64,000 bases of DNA from Pagrus major. Lineage: Eukaryota > Chordata > Actinopteri > Spariformes > Sparidae. Shown here in pieces: positions 10,620 through 25,329 of this stretch; positions within the stretch are counted from its first letter, which is position 1; each line of letters starts with the position of its first letter. A program made the translations under genes and the position numbers. The stretch spans positions 25,794,410 to 25,858,409 of the forward strand of contig NC_133223.1 of the NCBI RefSeq assembly GCF_040436345.1, in the 5' to 3' direction. The notes below the pieces were generated by a model. It had not been told where the DNA came from and did not search any database. It saw only the letters and a program-made list of their open reading frames with translations.

Positions 10620-12115
10620 TTAAGACCGTCAGCTTTAGTTTTGGAGAGATTTTTTTTTGCCCCACACTGAAATATGTTTTGAAAGATATCAAATGAGGAG
10701 CATCAACCAAAGCAATTCTTAAGTGCTCGATCAAATTCCTCTATCGTGTCTTTTAACATCTGCCTCTCTGCTTTTTAAAAAAGAAAAAAAAAACAGGTAA
10801 ATAAACTTTTTTTTTTTACAAGGGGCACTTGTATCACAAGTTCAAACAAGTTAAATAATGAATCATCACTATCTCTATGCTCATTCATCATTGCACCAGC
10901 AAAGGCGATTGCGTCTGTCTGTCTGTGTGTGTGCGTTCCGGTGAGTGTCTGCATGAACGTGTGAACACAAGCGGCTGTGGAGCTGATACGGATAAGCAAA
11001 TAGCTGCACACACATCATTAGGTGCTCATTTACAGACAGCAGCAGGAAACTTGTTCACTTCAGTCACTCTGATCAGGCATATGAGTGCGTATCTCTGCCC
11101 ACCATGCCAGACCTGACATCTCATGCAGTTATTAATCTTCCCATCACCTTGTTTTCTACCACCTTCCACAATCTGTTTCTTGCCATCGTCAGGTTTATCC
11201 TTTCTCCGATAGCTCCAATGCTACTTATCCTCTTCACTTGAGTCCAGAGATCCCTGAAATTTCATTTGAAGAAGATATAACAACCCAAATTAAACCAAAA
11301 GTCATGGCTCTATAGTGTGTAAACCCACCTTGGGGGAAGTTTATTCTGTAGCTCGCAGAGGTGTAAAACAGGCTTTTTAGTTGATCCAGAGGCTGCTCAC
11401 AGTGAAACATAATATGTGATAATAATAATGATTCTTCATCACGGAGTTCATTTGGCCTGTAATGATGCTAATCAGTTCAACACCTGGTCTTTCAGTGCGC
11501 ATCGCTGTAACTGATTGAATTGTTCCGACTGCATTTAGACAAGCAACATCTGGGTCGAGGGGAGAAACAGAGGAGATACTGGCAGAAGGTGGAGATAAAC
11601 AAGAGAGGGAGTAGGTGCAAAGTAAGGGGCGGTGGTGGATCAATTAGGGAAATGAAATCTCATCTTCAGTGTGGGCCAACATACATCAAGCTGTGACAGC
11701 TCCTCCTCTAAGCATGTCAGTCCCGCCTCTGTCACAACGACCAACTAAAGCAAAGCTAATCCCCCTGTTAACCCCTGGACAGCCTTAACACAACCTCCTC
11801 CTGTGTACTTGTTCACACAGTCGATTTCAAAAGTCTATCTGTGTGTGTTTCATCCCTTTTTACATTATATTACAATATCCTTTTTAAGTGATCTTGCAGT
11901 CTTTTTAAGGCTTGTGGCAGCAAACTGATTTTGTTTTTTTCTAAATTTATATCTCTGCAGTTGCCAAAATAAAACTTTGGCAGTATACATTTCAACAAAC
12001 CAGAGATACATTAGATTTCCATTTCATAGGTATCATATCAGCATGTCTACAAAGCCCTCATAGTACCATCAGATTACTTATATATGAGCTGTATGAGACT
12101 GTTTGCTTCCTGTTT
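10620..12115. other. Gene-free interval, nothing recognised
   Basis: The interval holds poly-A/T tracts and short GT runs (around 10918-10935). No exon with splice sites and protein similarity is seen, and no repeat matches another part of the window. Confidence 0.4.
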
Positions 12116-12119
12116 CAAC

Positions 12120-12720
12120 TGATAAAGTTACGACCATTGGGAATTTTTCCAGCCACTTTTGTGACAACAAATCTGGGTATTTTTTGACAAGACATCAGGA
12201 CACTTTCCAGTTGTTCATGGTGACAAAACTGGGTATTTTAAGCCAAAATATAATCCTTTCCTAACCTTAACCAAGTCGCTCTTGTGCCTAAACCTAACCA
12301 GACCTTAAAGGACCAGATCACCCAAACCAGACCATGCACCCTTGTTTGAATTGGGTGCACGAGCTTGACTGCGTGTCAAGGGTGTAAATAACGTCTTTTA
12401 CCAATTTGGGATCTTGGGGCTTCCAGAGACTTAGATTACACCGAATGATTTGTATGGAGCCATTTTCCTTTCTTTTTTCTTTTGGTTGGTTGTTGAGGAG
12501 AATGCCGCAGCGCTGTTTTACCGTGAAGCTCCAGAAATGTTTTGTGGACTATGAAACTTCACCTGAATTTCCGTCGGTACAGGGGTGAGCGGATGATGAC
12601 AGAATTATAATTTTTGGATTAAAAACTTGTCCTTTAAGCAAAGCAATGTCACATCATAAAATTAAAATAGACACGTAAAGTTGGAACGTAAAGAAACATT
12701 AAGTTTCAACTTAAGTGATT
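12120..12720 (+). repeat. Dispersed repeat R7, copy 1, split by a nested MITE
   Basis: The left part (12120-12304) contains AAACTGGGTATTTTAAGCC, CCTTTCCTAACC and GTGCCTAAACCTAACC, matching 18395-18545 and the reverse complement of 59835-60030. The right part resumes after a TTAA element with GCAAAGCAATGTCACA, which matches GCAAAGTATTGTCACA in copy 2. The flanks therefore join across 12309-12633 as they do in the uninterrupted copy. Confidence 0.75.
12309..12633. mobile_element. TTAA-type MITE R2 nested in repeat R7
   Basis: The element is bounded by TTAA at 12305-12308 and 12634-12637. Ends are AGGACCAGATCACCC and, reverse complemented, AGGACAAGTTTTTAATCC. Inside are GGTGTAAATAACGTC, TGTATGGAGCCATTTT and CCAGAAATGTTTTGTGGACT, shared with 40159-40782. 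It has no coding capacity. The TTAA duplication is that of piggyBac- or Kolobok-like transposases; which superfamily is not decided. Confidence 0.78.
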
Positions 12721-13721
12721 GGGTTGCATCGTTAGGCGAGAAAATAATGAATATGAAAATGAACATATGTATTATTTATTGATATTTCTGTGCAAGCAAT
12801 TTTTACTTGCCGTTTGTCATCACTTTAGGAGACAGAACCACCCTTCATTGTTGACTGATCTCAAAAGCTAACACATACAGAAATTGGTTCTTGGATTGCA
12901 GCTATATTTTACATTTTATATCCATTCTTCAAATAAACAGAAGCAGCGGGGACACAAGACAAAAGCACCACCAAATATCTTTCAAATCAAATCCAGGGAT
13001 AAAGATGTCATTGTAGAGGACACGTGTCACCAATGTTGCTTATTGCCTCTTTTATCCAAATTGCTTTGAAGCTGTAAATCACCACGCAGGTCATTTCACT
13101 ACTATCTTACACGTGGACTACAATGCAATCTAGAACCCGTAAGCTACACTCATTCCCAGAGTTACAAGCTTCTACCTCCAGCCTTTTTTTATTTAATCTT
13201 CCTCACTTGACCAATATAGGTGTTTTTCATCAGAATTCTTCAGGTTCTGGAGAGTAGAAGAGGATAAATAAAAAGCAGTGGAGGAGAGGTGATATCGTGG
13301 TGTCAGGTGTGGTGGTGATAAAGAATTATGTCTTTCCCTTCATCACCTAACCCTAACCCTTACACACACACACACACATACATGCAAACACAAGCACACA
13401 GCCAATCTGATTAAACCCCACAAACATGGATTGGTGGGAGTGTCCGTGGACCACGAGGCTAATTGAACTGTCTTCACTCGGACAGGATGGAGGGCTGGGG
13501 GGAGAATGATGAGTGCTGCATAGAAGGAAGCAACTGACGGGGATAGGAGTTATCATTCAGTCAGATGTCTATAGTCATGTTTGAACGCTCCAAAAAACAA
13601 TGTGAAAGACGAAAGTGTGTGACGTGTTCAGTGATCCAGACTGATGTGTCTCAGGGACTAAAATGTTTGATTTGTTACAGATATTCAAGGTCGCCAGAGG
13701 ATGAAGTTGACTGACTTCTAA

Positions 13722-14170
13722 AAAAGTTGGGATGCTGTGTAAAACATTAATAAAACACAATGTTAGAATTTGCTAATCCTTATTGACTTAATATCAAAAA
13801 CAGTACAATGTGCTACCTCATCAACTTCATTGATTTTTGTTAATATATGCTTATGACGCACATTTCAAACAAGTTGGGACAGCTGCAACAAAAGATTGGG
13901 AAAGTTGTGAAATGCCCCAGAAACACCTGTTCAGAACATTCCACAGGTAAACAGGTTAACTGGTAACAGGTGACAGTATCATGATCGGGTTGAAAGGGAC
14001 AACCTCAAAAGGCTCAGTTGTTCACATTTAAGGATGGTTCACCACTTTGTGAAACACATGATTGTATAAAGGATATTACTACATGGGCTCAGGAACATTG
14101 TAAAAAACATTTTCCATAAACACAGTTAGTTTGCAGATGATTGCATCCTGTTTTTATCTAAGCTAAACAC
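13722..14170 (+). mobile_element. Tc1/mariner-like non-autonomous element R8, copy 1
   Basis: The left end (AAAAGTTGGGATGCTGTGTA) resembles the terminal sequence of a common fish Tc1/mariner-type element. Further blocks are CACCTGTTC, ACATTCCACAGGTAAACAGG, GGCTCAGTTGTTCAC and TTACTACATGGGCTCAGGAA; the last two come from opposite ends of a transposase gene as I remember it. The middle of that gene is missing, so it cannot move by itself. The same deletion junction is in the copy at 45690-46050. Confidence 0.7.
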
Positions 14171-14514
14171 AAGGTTTCAACTTCTTGGGAATCAGGGTTG
14201 TTGCCCCACAATGAAGTTGATTTTTGTGTTTGAGTTACACATTCATGCACCCTACAGGTAAGGCAAATTACAAGATGGTTAGCTTAGATTTGCTAGACTG
14301 TCCCAAGATTTCTAGGCCTTCTCTTAGATATGGTTAGTGAAAGATCAGGTCATAATGATCACTTTCGTGAGATCTTTCACATGGCTGCGGTTACCATCTA
14401 CACATGACCCCCTCAGGTAGCCTGGTTTGTACTACTGATTACTTTGGTGATCGCCTGGCTTTTCTAGCCATCCACACGAGTTGAAATTTGCTTAAATCAA
14501 TTTTCAACATATAT

Positions 14515-14860
14515 AGAGGAGGTTATGTTTTCACCCATGTCCATTTCTTGGTTCGTTGGTTGGTTGTCAGCAGGATTACACAAAAACTATTGAATGGATT
14601 TCCAAACAAACTTAGATAGAGGATGGGTCCCCATCAACTCTAAGTGTGGAGCTGGATAAAGTTACGGATCCAGGATTTTTTTCTCACTTTTTTTTAACAT
14701 TGTGAGTGTTTTTCTGCATATTTTTTAATTTTTTTTCTGGAATAATGGATGGATATTGAGAAAAAAAAAATCAGGCGCATTTAGGTGGCTGGTATCTATG
14801 ACTGAGTGCAAAAGGGGACTGTTGGGTCTTGGCGGAGGTATGCGCTCTACTGATTTCCTT
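14515..14860 (+). repeat. Dispersed repeat R9, copy 1
   Basis: The sequence runs GAGGTTATGTTTTCACCC, GTTGGTTGTCAGCAGG, ATTACACAAAAACTA, TGGATTTCC, GGATCCAGG, and ends GGCGGAGGTATGCGCTCTAC. This is a repeat I recognise as very common in teleosts. An inverted second copy lies at 19200-19420. No open frame of note. Confidence 0.7.
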
Positions 14861-15169
14861 TCTAGTCTCTTCCCTTGGCACATGCCAATGCTTATATCAT
14901 TAGTATTACATTAGTATTAATGATTGCAATATCAGTAACAGTTTGTACCCCAACAAATATTTAAAGAATCAACTTTTTATTAAAAAAAATTTATATCCAA
15001 AGAACTGAGCACTCCACTGGGGCTCTGATGAAGAAGGCTCTGTATGACTGATGCGCCATCATGTGTTTAAAATGTGTGTATTTGCTTGTTTCCACTTTTT
15101 TACAGAGATGACACATTTTGTAGATGGGTTTAAACTACTTTACAGCCATCGTTTTTCCGTGTTAAAGGA

Positions 15170-15580
15170 AGAACATATTTGGGGACTGAGTATTTTGGGA
15201 ACCTGACCCTGCAGAGCAGTCTGGCTGTCCCACAGAGCAACAGATGTTTAACTACTCTGCCGCCCCGTCACTGCCCCTGTCTTTGTGTGTTAACCAGCTC
15301 TACGTGTGTCTGTCCCCTCCTCTCATTCACAGACCTCTGTTCACGACTAATTAGCTATGTGCCTCCTCTCCTTCTACCCTGAAGCCTCATCTCATTGCAC
15401 TGTCATCTCGCTGTTTACTGTGCTAAGTAATAATCATCCAATCTCCAGCTCTCCTCCTCCCGCCTCCCCTCCTTTCCCTCCCCTTACCCTCCTCCGCTCC
15501 TCCCTCGTGTCCTCCTCATTATTGCCCGGTCTCAGTTTGTGACGGCCGTCATTAATCAAGTCATTTGGAACAACGTTGAA
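15170..15580. promoter_or_regulatory. Candidate regulatory block upstream of mnx2
   Basis: This non-repetitive block is pyrimidine-rich and holds several TAAT-type cores (CGACTAATTAGCT near 15343-15355, GTCATTAATCAAG near 15548-15560). It lies about 5 kb upstream of the mnx2 start. These features are compatible with an enhancer but not specific. Short frames here (67 and 61 codons) have no motif and are not called. Confidence 0.25.
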
Positions 15581-16003
15581 CCTTGCAACCCCGAACGCCT
15601 ACCCCTGCTCAACCAGGAAGTGTTGTATTCCCCTGCGGCTCATTAGGCCAATCAGAGCAAAACTGGGACATGACAATAGATGCAACAATAGAAACCAAAT
15701 GCAGATATTAGACATGAAAACACAAAAGGATGCAGACAGCAGAAAGAACAACAGGCTTTATTATTCTCTATCTGATGGGGATTTTGGGGGGTTTTCCTCT
15801 ACGTTTAATGTCTCCAGGGATACATAGTCTAATTGCGCTTTACTAACTCACTGGCCCTGCTAATCTGTGTCACTTACATCTTTAAAGGAAGGTCACTAAT
15901 GTTTCCACCTCGGTTAAATTCCTAATTTGAAACATTTTACATAGAAATATATTTAGAAATGGCGACTGCATGGCGATTGCAATTGACATTAACCACACCA
16001 TGC

Positions 16004-16032
16004 TTAATCCTTAACCATGCGTTAAGGATTAA
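16004..16032. repeat. Perfect 12-bp hairpin
   Basis: TTAATCCTTAAC (16004-16015), a five-base loop and GTTAAGGATTAA (16021-16032) form a perfect inverted repeat. Each arm contains a TTAATCC homeodomain-type word. It is not obviously part of a larger element. Confidence 0.6.
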
Positions 16033-18394
16033 GGATTGTTTTCATCTGATTGCTTTTGAACCCAAATTTGAGTGGGAATTTAGAAAAATTATCTAATTGT
16101 CTCATTTGAGAACTATTGTTATGCCACTGATGAGATGCTGTTTTGCAAGAAAAAGAACAAAAATGTTTCAGAAATATGACGGCAACCTTGTTTTTATTTC
16201 CATAATAGTGTCACTGCAATTTAAATAATTTTAAAAAAGCTCTTGTAATCAAATATGTTTTGATTTAGCTCCTGCCTATACCCCGCCCATATTGCTGTGA
16301 ACTGTGCAAGAATGGCGTAACCTCTCTGCCTCTTAACTAGGAGGTCTGACAGATTCGCCCACTGGGTTAACCTCTTTTTCATTTGTGTATGAATAGAGGC
16401 AACATGAATGGTTCTTTTACAGCTCAGGGTAGAGAGGAGCTACGGCCTGAGTAGTTGTTCTGTGTCTCTCAGACCTGCTCTTGTCTATTTCGACTCTGTG
16501 GGTATGCATTGTTGTCTATATGGGTGTGTGGGTGTGGGTGCATGCAAATATGTGTGTGTCTGCTTTCCGGTTCTGTGTGTAAGAAGGTGGCTGTAACCCA
16601 AAGTGGCTATTAGAAAACAGACCCAGCTCATAATAGCTGTAGTGCCAAATGTTCATGACAGTAGAGGTGTGACTCCCCATGTTCAAAATGTAAGAAGAGC
16701 TAGCCTATCGTATCATTTCAGCTTCGAGTGCACTACAATAGTCCACATTCAATAATGTTTCAAAATTTTTGGTGATTTTGAGTATATAATTGACCAATCA
16801 GAGCTCAAATATTTGTCAATGCAAAATGTCTCAAAGTTTATTTCCTTAAACATACTGATCGTTTTTTTTTTTTTGTCTCTCAATCAAAAGACATAAGTAA
16901 GGGATCACGGGAGTTGTTGTCTTCATTTTCAACCAACCACCATTGCTGATGAATGTCTACCTGCATGGCAGAAATGTTCACGTATGAAATAATGCAAAGT
17001 TTTATCCATGATACGTTTAGTCACGCTCGACGACTGGTTCCTCACTCTCTGGCTCTCTCCAGGAAGTTGTCGGGACAGGCGACCAAATGAAATGCGCCAT
17101 TACCTTCAGTTAAATTATTTTTTTCTCTGGGTTTGAACATTTCAAGAAGCTACTTCACTCAACAATATATAATGCAAAAGGTGTAAGGTGACATTTTAAA
17201 GCAGAAATGGTACATGTTATATCTGTAATTTTTGTCCAGCCACCTTTTTTTCTCAACTTCACTGTTCTCTGTCTTTGTGGGGCAATATTACTTTGTGCTT
17301 TTCACCTAAATCCATTTAGATTTAATTCTATGTAAAAATCTTTTTCTGACATTGAAAGACTGAACTGAAAAAGAGTTGCAGTTCAGTTTGACACCTGACC
17401 TCTGGTTTAATAAGTGCTTCTGTAGATGAAGGAATGCCTTTGATGAATAATGTTTCCATTTTAATCAGACAGTTGACCTCAGACCCGATCGTTTCATCCT
17501 CGAAACCAGGGTATATTACTGTACAAAGTATCAAGTTATGACTGCTATCTGTGTGTGAATAGATAAAGGCACTGAGCGAGGGTTATATTAACACAAAGAC
17601 TTTTTTGTGAAGGGTTATTAACAAAGCAATCTAAAGACCGTAAATCACAATTACATTATATTACTAAACATCATATCTGTCAGTGGTGTGAAATTTCAAA
17701 TGCTGCGTCCTTTATATCTTATCTCAAACGATGTGATGTTTGTGCTCGGATATCATTGTCAAGATATGTTGTACAAACTTTATTAAATGGTGTGATATAT
17801 CCACTCTCTCTGCCCTTTATCTAATGTAGAACAGATCACAGAGTATTAATGATTTTACAGCTGGCTTTTACAACCGCAGTCCTATCCTGGTGCTTCACAC
17901 ATTACTCTGACCCGTCTGACTAACAAAGGCAGTGGAAAAAAGACCTGATTACTAACAAACAAAGCGTTTATTTTGTCATAGATAACGTTAAATTTGCAAT
18001 TTAATCACTTGCGATACAAAGGACTGTACAGTATACCTCATGTGGGTATAAGTTGTATTACCATGTAATGAAAGAACAAAGCAGATGTATTTGTTGTCAT
18101 GTTTTTGCAAAAGTTTAGTATGCAATGTGTCAATGCAATTTCTAAATAGTTCACTTTTGCAAAATGTGGTTTGCATTCAAATTTGTATATATATATCATA
18201 TTAACATTTCCACAATATTAAAACGTTAGCAGTTTACATGTCTGCAAACCACAACATACCACAGACATGACTACAAAACGTGTCATGTCACATTCTCAGT
18301 GCATGACTTTCATGTCGGGACGTGCAGGGGACAGTGGTAGAGTCATAAAGTGAAGCCAGTGACGGCAGCTCGAGTCTGCGTTTCAACATTTGTA

Positions 18395-18630
18395 AGCGTG
18401 ACACCACTGGATATTTTTAAGGAGACCTCGGGCACAATTTCCAGCTGTTTGTGGCCACCAAAACAGGTATTTTAGGCCAAAAATGTGATCTTTTCCTAAC
18501 CCTTACCAAGTGGTTTTGTGCCTAAACCTAACCGGACCTTCAGCAAAGTATTGTCACAACATCAAATTGATTCTTGAGACCTGAAGAAACATGAAATTGC
18601 AACAAACAAACGTAAAGTTTCAGCATATCA
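18395..18630 (+). repeat. Dispersed repeat R7, copy 2 (uninterrupted)
   Basis: The blocks ACAGGTATTTTAGGCC, TTTTCCTAACCC, TTGTGCCTAAACCTAACC and GACCTTCAGCAAAG run without a break, unlike copy 1. At the point where copy 1 holds the TTAA element this copy reads CTTCAG, near the expected empty site CTTAAG. After it, CAAACGTAAAGTTTCAGC corresponds to a similar block at about 12675-12705 in copy 1. Confidence 0.7.
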
Positions 18631-19199
18631 AACATAAACTAAGTGTATCTGTGTTTTTTTAGATTTGTATATTGCCAACATTTACTGTGGCAGATGGTTT
18701 GCTGTTTAATTGCAGCCTGAAAACTTTACCAGGCTGACAAAGGAGAAACATGTATTTGCAAAATATAATTTTATTTTTAAGATATTGTTTTTTCACTTAT
18801 GCCTAAATAAATATCTACAATTTCTGACCTGCATAATCTGCATTTTCAGCCATTTCTTCTACCAAGCTGTGGTCTGCCTGTGGTCTATCTGAATATGCCT
18901 CTGACTATATGAGATTCTGAGTAATGATTGATGATGGAACTTGTTAATTAGTAACCTGTGTCTCCTTGGAGATGACTTGAAACAATAACATCAAAGCAAA
19001 CAAAATAGTTAATGAAGTATTTTCTAACTTACAATTCATGCTACAACTATGCCATAACAGTAATAAACTAAAGTGGCACTGACTCCTTAGAGAGCATACC
19101 TCAGCCAAGGCCCAACAGTCTCTTTTAAAGTCTATCAATCCTAATCCAATATTAAACTCAGTACCCTTGTATCAAACCACCAATGACTGCTTTTTTCCA

Positions 19200-19420
19200 T
19201 CAAGATCTGTGCACTATTCCTGAGAGATTAACCAAAATGTCAAAAATCTCACAATGTTAGAGAAAGTGAAAAAAATTCCCGAATCCGTCTCTTTATCCAG
19301 ACCCACATCAAAAGTTAATGAGGTCTATTCTGGGCCGAGACCCATCCTCCATCCAAGTTTCCTGGAAATCTGTTGAGTAGTTCTTGTGTAATCCTGTGTG
19401 ACACATATATGGACCAAAGA
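19200..19420 (-). repeat. Dispersed repeat R9, copy 2 (inverted)
   Basis: Reverse complemented, this reads ATTACACAAGAACTACTCAA, AGATTTCCAGGAAACTTGG, GGATGGGTCTCGGCC and GAGACGGATTCGGGAATT, the order seen in copy 1 at 14515-14860. It covers roughly the first half of the repeat. Confidence 0.65.
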
Positions 19421-20254
19421 CCGTTTAGTTTATATGTTGGGTGGTTCAGCAGGTGTTGGTGTGTTTGTCTTTGAAGTGAGAGCAGTTTGTTTTCCCAGGC
19501 CGTCGACCGTCTCTTATCAGTCTTGTATAAACCGGGTGCAGGAAATCACCACAGGTTAAAACTGTGGCAGAAGTAGATCCAATTAGGACACTTTGAGTCA
19601 ACCTGAAGCCTTACGCTGACATGGACGGGAAGAAATTAATGAGGGATGAGGGGAAGATGTCCTCTCCAAAACTGTGTTTAGAGGAATGCTTTTACTACAG
19701 TAATATATGCTCTTGTAAATGTACTTTTGCAACCAATATATGCAGCTCCATCAAGTTATGGGTAAAATGCACATACACTGTACATTTAAAAAGCTGACTT
19801 CTCTTTTAAAAAGTCACTTTGTTAGATTTTACAGTGTATATGACTATATATATGTATGGTTTAGTGAAATAAACGCAACTACTATATGATTTTGTCACCT
19901 GTCAGTACTCCACACACAAACTGTGTGAGGCTCTGGTCTGCAGGGAGAGAAAATGAGTTTGCTCTCTGTCACTTTACTGCCCCCTTATCTGCTCCATGGT
20001 GTGGTGATGACCGGTAATCATAGCAGCAGCCGCTGATAATAACTGTTGGGTTTCTGTCAACCTTAGCAGGCCATAAAACATAATGAACAGTTAAGTTGTA
20101 AAGTGATGATTTTCGTCATGTCTCTAAAAGGACATTACAGTAATTGACGCAATATACTCTTCAAGTGTGTCTGTGTGGACGGTGTGTGAGAAAGCTGCAC
20201 CCCAGTCACACCTGAGACAGGGATTACATTTGAGGTCAAACTGCCAGACAGATA

Positions 20255-20266
20255 AGAGAGAGAGAG

Positions 20267-20325
<59 letters not shown>

Positions 20326-20330
20326 AAAAG
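20255..20330 (+). repeat. Polypurine GA/GAAA microsatellite
   Basis: A GA run passes into about fifteen GAAA units, giving 75 bases with only purines on the plus strand. It lies some 140-200 bp upstream of the CCAAT/TATA-like cluster of mnx2. Long open frames of KERK or FFLS type over this region come from the repeat and are not genes. Confidence 0.95.
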
Positions 20331-20465
20331 TCCCACTCCTCTCCTTGTAGGAATTGGATTGTGAATTCTTTAAAAGGAGTGAAATTAAGCTGAACATACT
20401 CTCTTGCATATAATTGAACCACTTAGAGGTACATCCTGCCCTGTCCCTGTGCTGCAGGGCTCTGA

Positions 20466-20501
20466 CCAATCACAACGCAGCAAACTTTATAGCGCTATTG
20501 G
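20466..20501 (+). promoter_or_regulatory. mnx2: Candidate mnx2 core promoter
   Basis: CCAAT at 20466-20470, a TATA-like CTTTATAG at 20485-20492 and an inverted CCAAT (ATTGG) at 20497-20501 lie about 260-290 bp before the mnx2 start codon. A start site near 20515-20525 would give a 5' UTR of about 240 bases. The inference rests on motif order and distance only. Confidence 0.45.
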
Positions 20502-20757
20502 GTGCGAGTAATTTTTCAGCCCACTGCTGGAGTGACTGAAGTGGTCTTTACGCACGGGGTTTAAGTGGAGTAGGTCAGAGAGAGGACATTTCTTCAGGGA
20601 AGAGGAGTGACGGTAGAGCTTAGTGTGTTCGGAAGTTAATCTTTTAAGTTAAAGTTTTACATTTTGTGTGTAAGATATTATCTAGAACAGGAGTTTTATC
20701 AAACCAATTAACATCAGCTGTTAGTTGGAGACGTCGCGGTGCAGAATGACCACCACC

Positions 20758-23642
<2,885 letters not shown>

Positions 23643-24573
23643 TTATAAAGTTCAGCATGCTTTTATTGTACGTCTTTTTATGTTTATTGCTCCTGAGAAG
23701 ACAATACACAATGCAATCAGGTGCATGAACATGGTGGCATGAAGAGGATCATTCATTTTTCACAGCCCAACCCGTAGTGCCATATCTGTCTCTGGAGCTC
23801 ACAAATTAGCAAAAAAAGGGTGTATATCGACATCTGCACACTATATGAAAATAGGACACTTAATGGCCAGTAGTACATCTGAGTTATGGATTCTTAAATG
23901 GGCATATTTCTGCATGATTTACTTGTGACTGAAACAGTACAAACAGATTGAAAGCCGGTGCTTCTGTCCCGTCTTCTCCATTAAACTTAATTTATTTTTG
24001 AATATACTTGTACAGGGGTAATAGCACTTTGATGGAAGGTACTGGATGAAGAGACAGAAAAATGTACTTTGAGAGTCATGTTGTAAAGTGTCACTGTTAC
24101 ATTAGTTATCAGTGCATACCGGTCTGTTACAATATTCCTCTAATATTCAAAACTTTTCATATTTTTGCGAAGAAAAAATAATGGATTCATTTTCACCCAG
24201 TTGAAAGTTAAGGGCATTAGGTGTGGCCAGAATATTGCGAATGTGGCTACTGAAGTACTTTTTTGACCATATGGTCCTGAATTTATGTTGTACAATATTC
24301 AATTATTTGTTTTGCATTATATTATTGAAACTGCATGTTATATTTTCAAGCTGCACACACACACATGCAAGGGAATTGCTGCACGTACTTTATTGTATCT
24401 GAAATTTACTGTTGATAAGGAATTTTTCCTGCATTTTGTAAACTGTTCTTATGTTAAGCATGTTATGTTGTCGATGTAATTTAACATATTATAGAATTTA
24501 ATATATTTCATTTTAAAAGCAAAACTAGTAGTTTTTGTGGAGAGGAATAGTTTGAAAAATAAAGTTGAATAAA
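23643..24573 (+). other. mnx2: mnx2 3' UTR and polyadenylation signals
   Basis: About 0.9 kb of AT-rich sequence follows the TAG stop. AATAAA occurs at 24558-24563 and 24568-24573. No other coding exon is supported here; the 64-codon frame at 24285 lacks any motif. Confidence 0.6.
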
Positions 24574-24575
24574 TG

Positions 24576-25250
24576 TGTGTTGAGTCCAGTTAATTCAGAC
24601 TGAAAGAGTGAATGAAAATGCATGCAATTTACAATTAAAGGGATAGTTCAGGTTTTATTTTTTAAACAAATCAATGGCAGAGTTATTATAGTTTTTCATT
24701 GTTATTTTTATTTTTATTTCGTTTTTATTTTTTTCGTTTTTAATTCAGTATAGTTTCAGTTTTCTGATTTTGTTTGCTCGTTTCAGCTATTTTGTTGTTG
24801 TTTTTTTGTCATAATTTTTTTTTTAGTTCCAATATTTGTTTTAATGAATTTCTATTATAATATGGGAGGGATTTGTCAGGGGCAAGATTTAAGAAGTTTA
24901 AAAAGTACTTTTTTATTTTATTTTAGGTTATAAGTTAATATTTACAGTCGGTTTTTAATTTATTTCAACTGACTTAAATGGTTTTCACAATTAGGTTTAG
25001 CTTTTAGTATTTTATATTATACCATTGACTCATGCACATATCTGCACAGCACAACTGCTAAATAACTTTTTTAAATAATAATATAAGCGAAAATAAATCT
25101 ACATTAAGCCATCAAACAAGGAAAATACAAATAAATATGTACAAAACATAACATAAGATGAAAATAAATACGGAAAACTAACTGCTGAATAACTGTACCT
25201 CATAACATCATACGTGTAAATTCTACCAGCTCGCAACTGTCCCTCCTCGG
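24576..25250. other. mnx2-cfap65 spacer, T-rich
   Basis: The spacer begins with TTAAAGGGATAGTTCAGG at about 24637, the left-end type of TTAA-flanked fish MITEs, but no matching right end is seen. It continues as T-rich sequence with TTTTTATTT and GTTTTTATTTC runs to about 24830. No gene is supported. Confidence 0.5.
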
Positions 25251-25258
25251 ATGCCGTC

Positions 25259-25301
25259 GTTACCATGGCGATGTCAAACAAGTGCCTGTTGCCATAGGAA
25301 C
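25259..25301 (+). promoter_or_regulatory. cfap65: Tandem RFX X-box motifs, cfap65 promoter
   Basis: GTTACCATGGCGAT (25259-25272) and GTTGCCATAGGAAC (25288-25301) each resemble the RFX X-box GTTRCCATGGYRAC with one or two departures. Between them lies a FOX-like TCAAACA (25274-25280). They sit about 115-155 bp upstream of a likely 5' exon donor. RFX and FOXJ1 drive motile-cilium genes, so this fits the adjacent cfap65. Factor binding is inferred. Confidence 0.6.
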
Positions 25302-25329
25302 GCAATGGCTGACAAAACTTCAAACATCT

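Noticed and set aside
13340-13360. CTAACCCTAACCC as an interstitial telomere repeat
   Set aside because: Only about two units are present, too few to claim a telomeric origin.
20124-20469. Frames rich in FFLS or KERK
   Set aside because: They are translations of the GAAA microsatellite in different frames.
20746-20757. Upstream in-frame ATG as the mnx2 start
   Set aside because: It would add MTTT before the conserved MEKSKNF; the second ATG has the better context and the family N-terminus. The upstream one is still possible.
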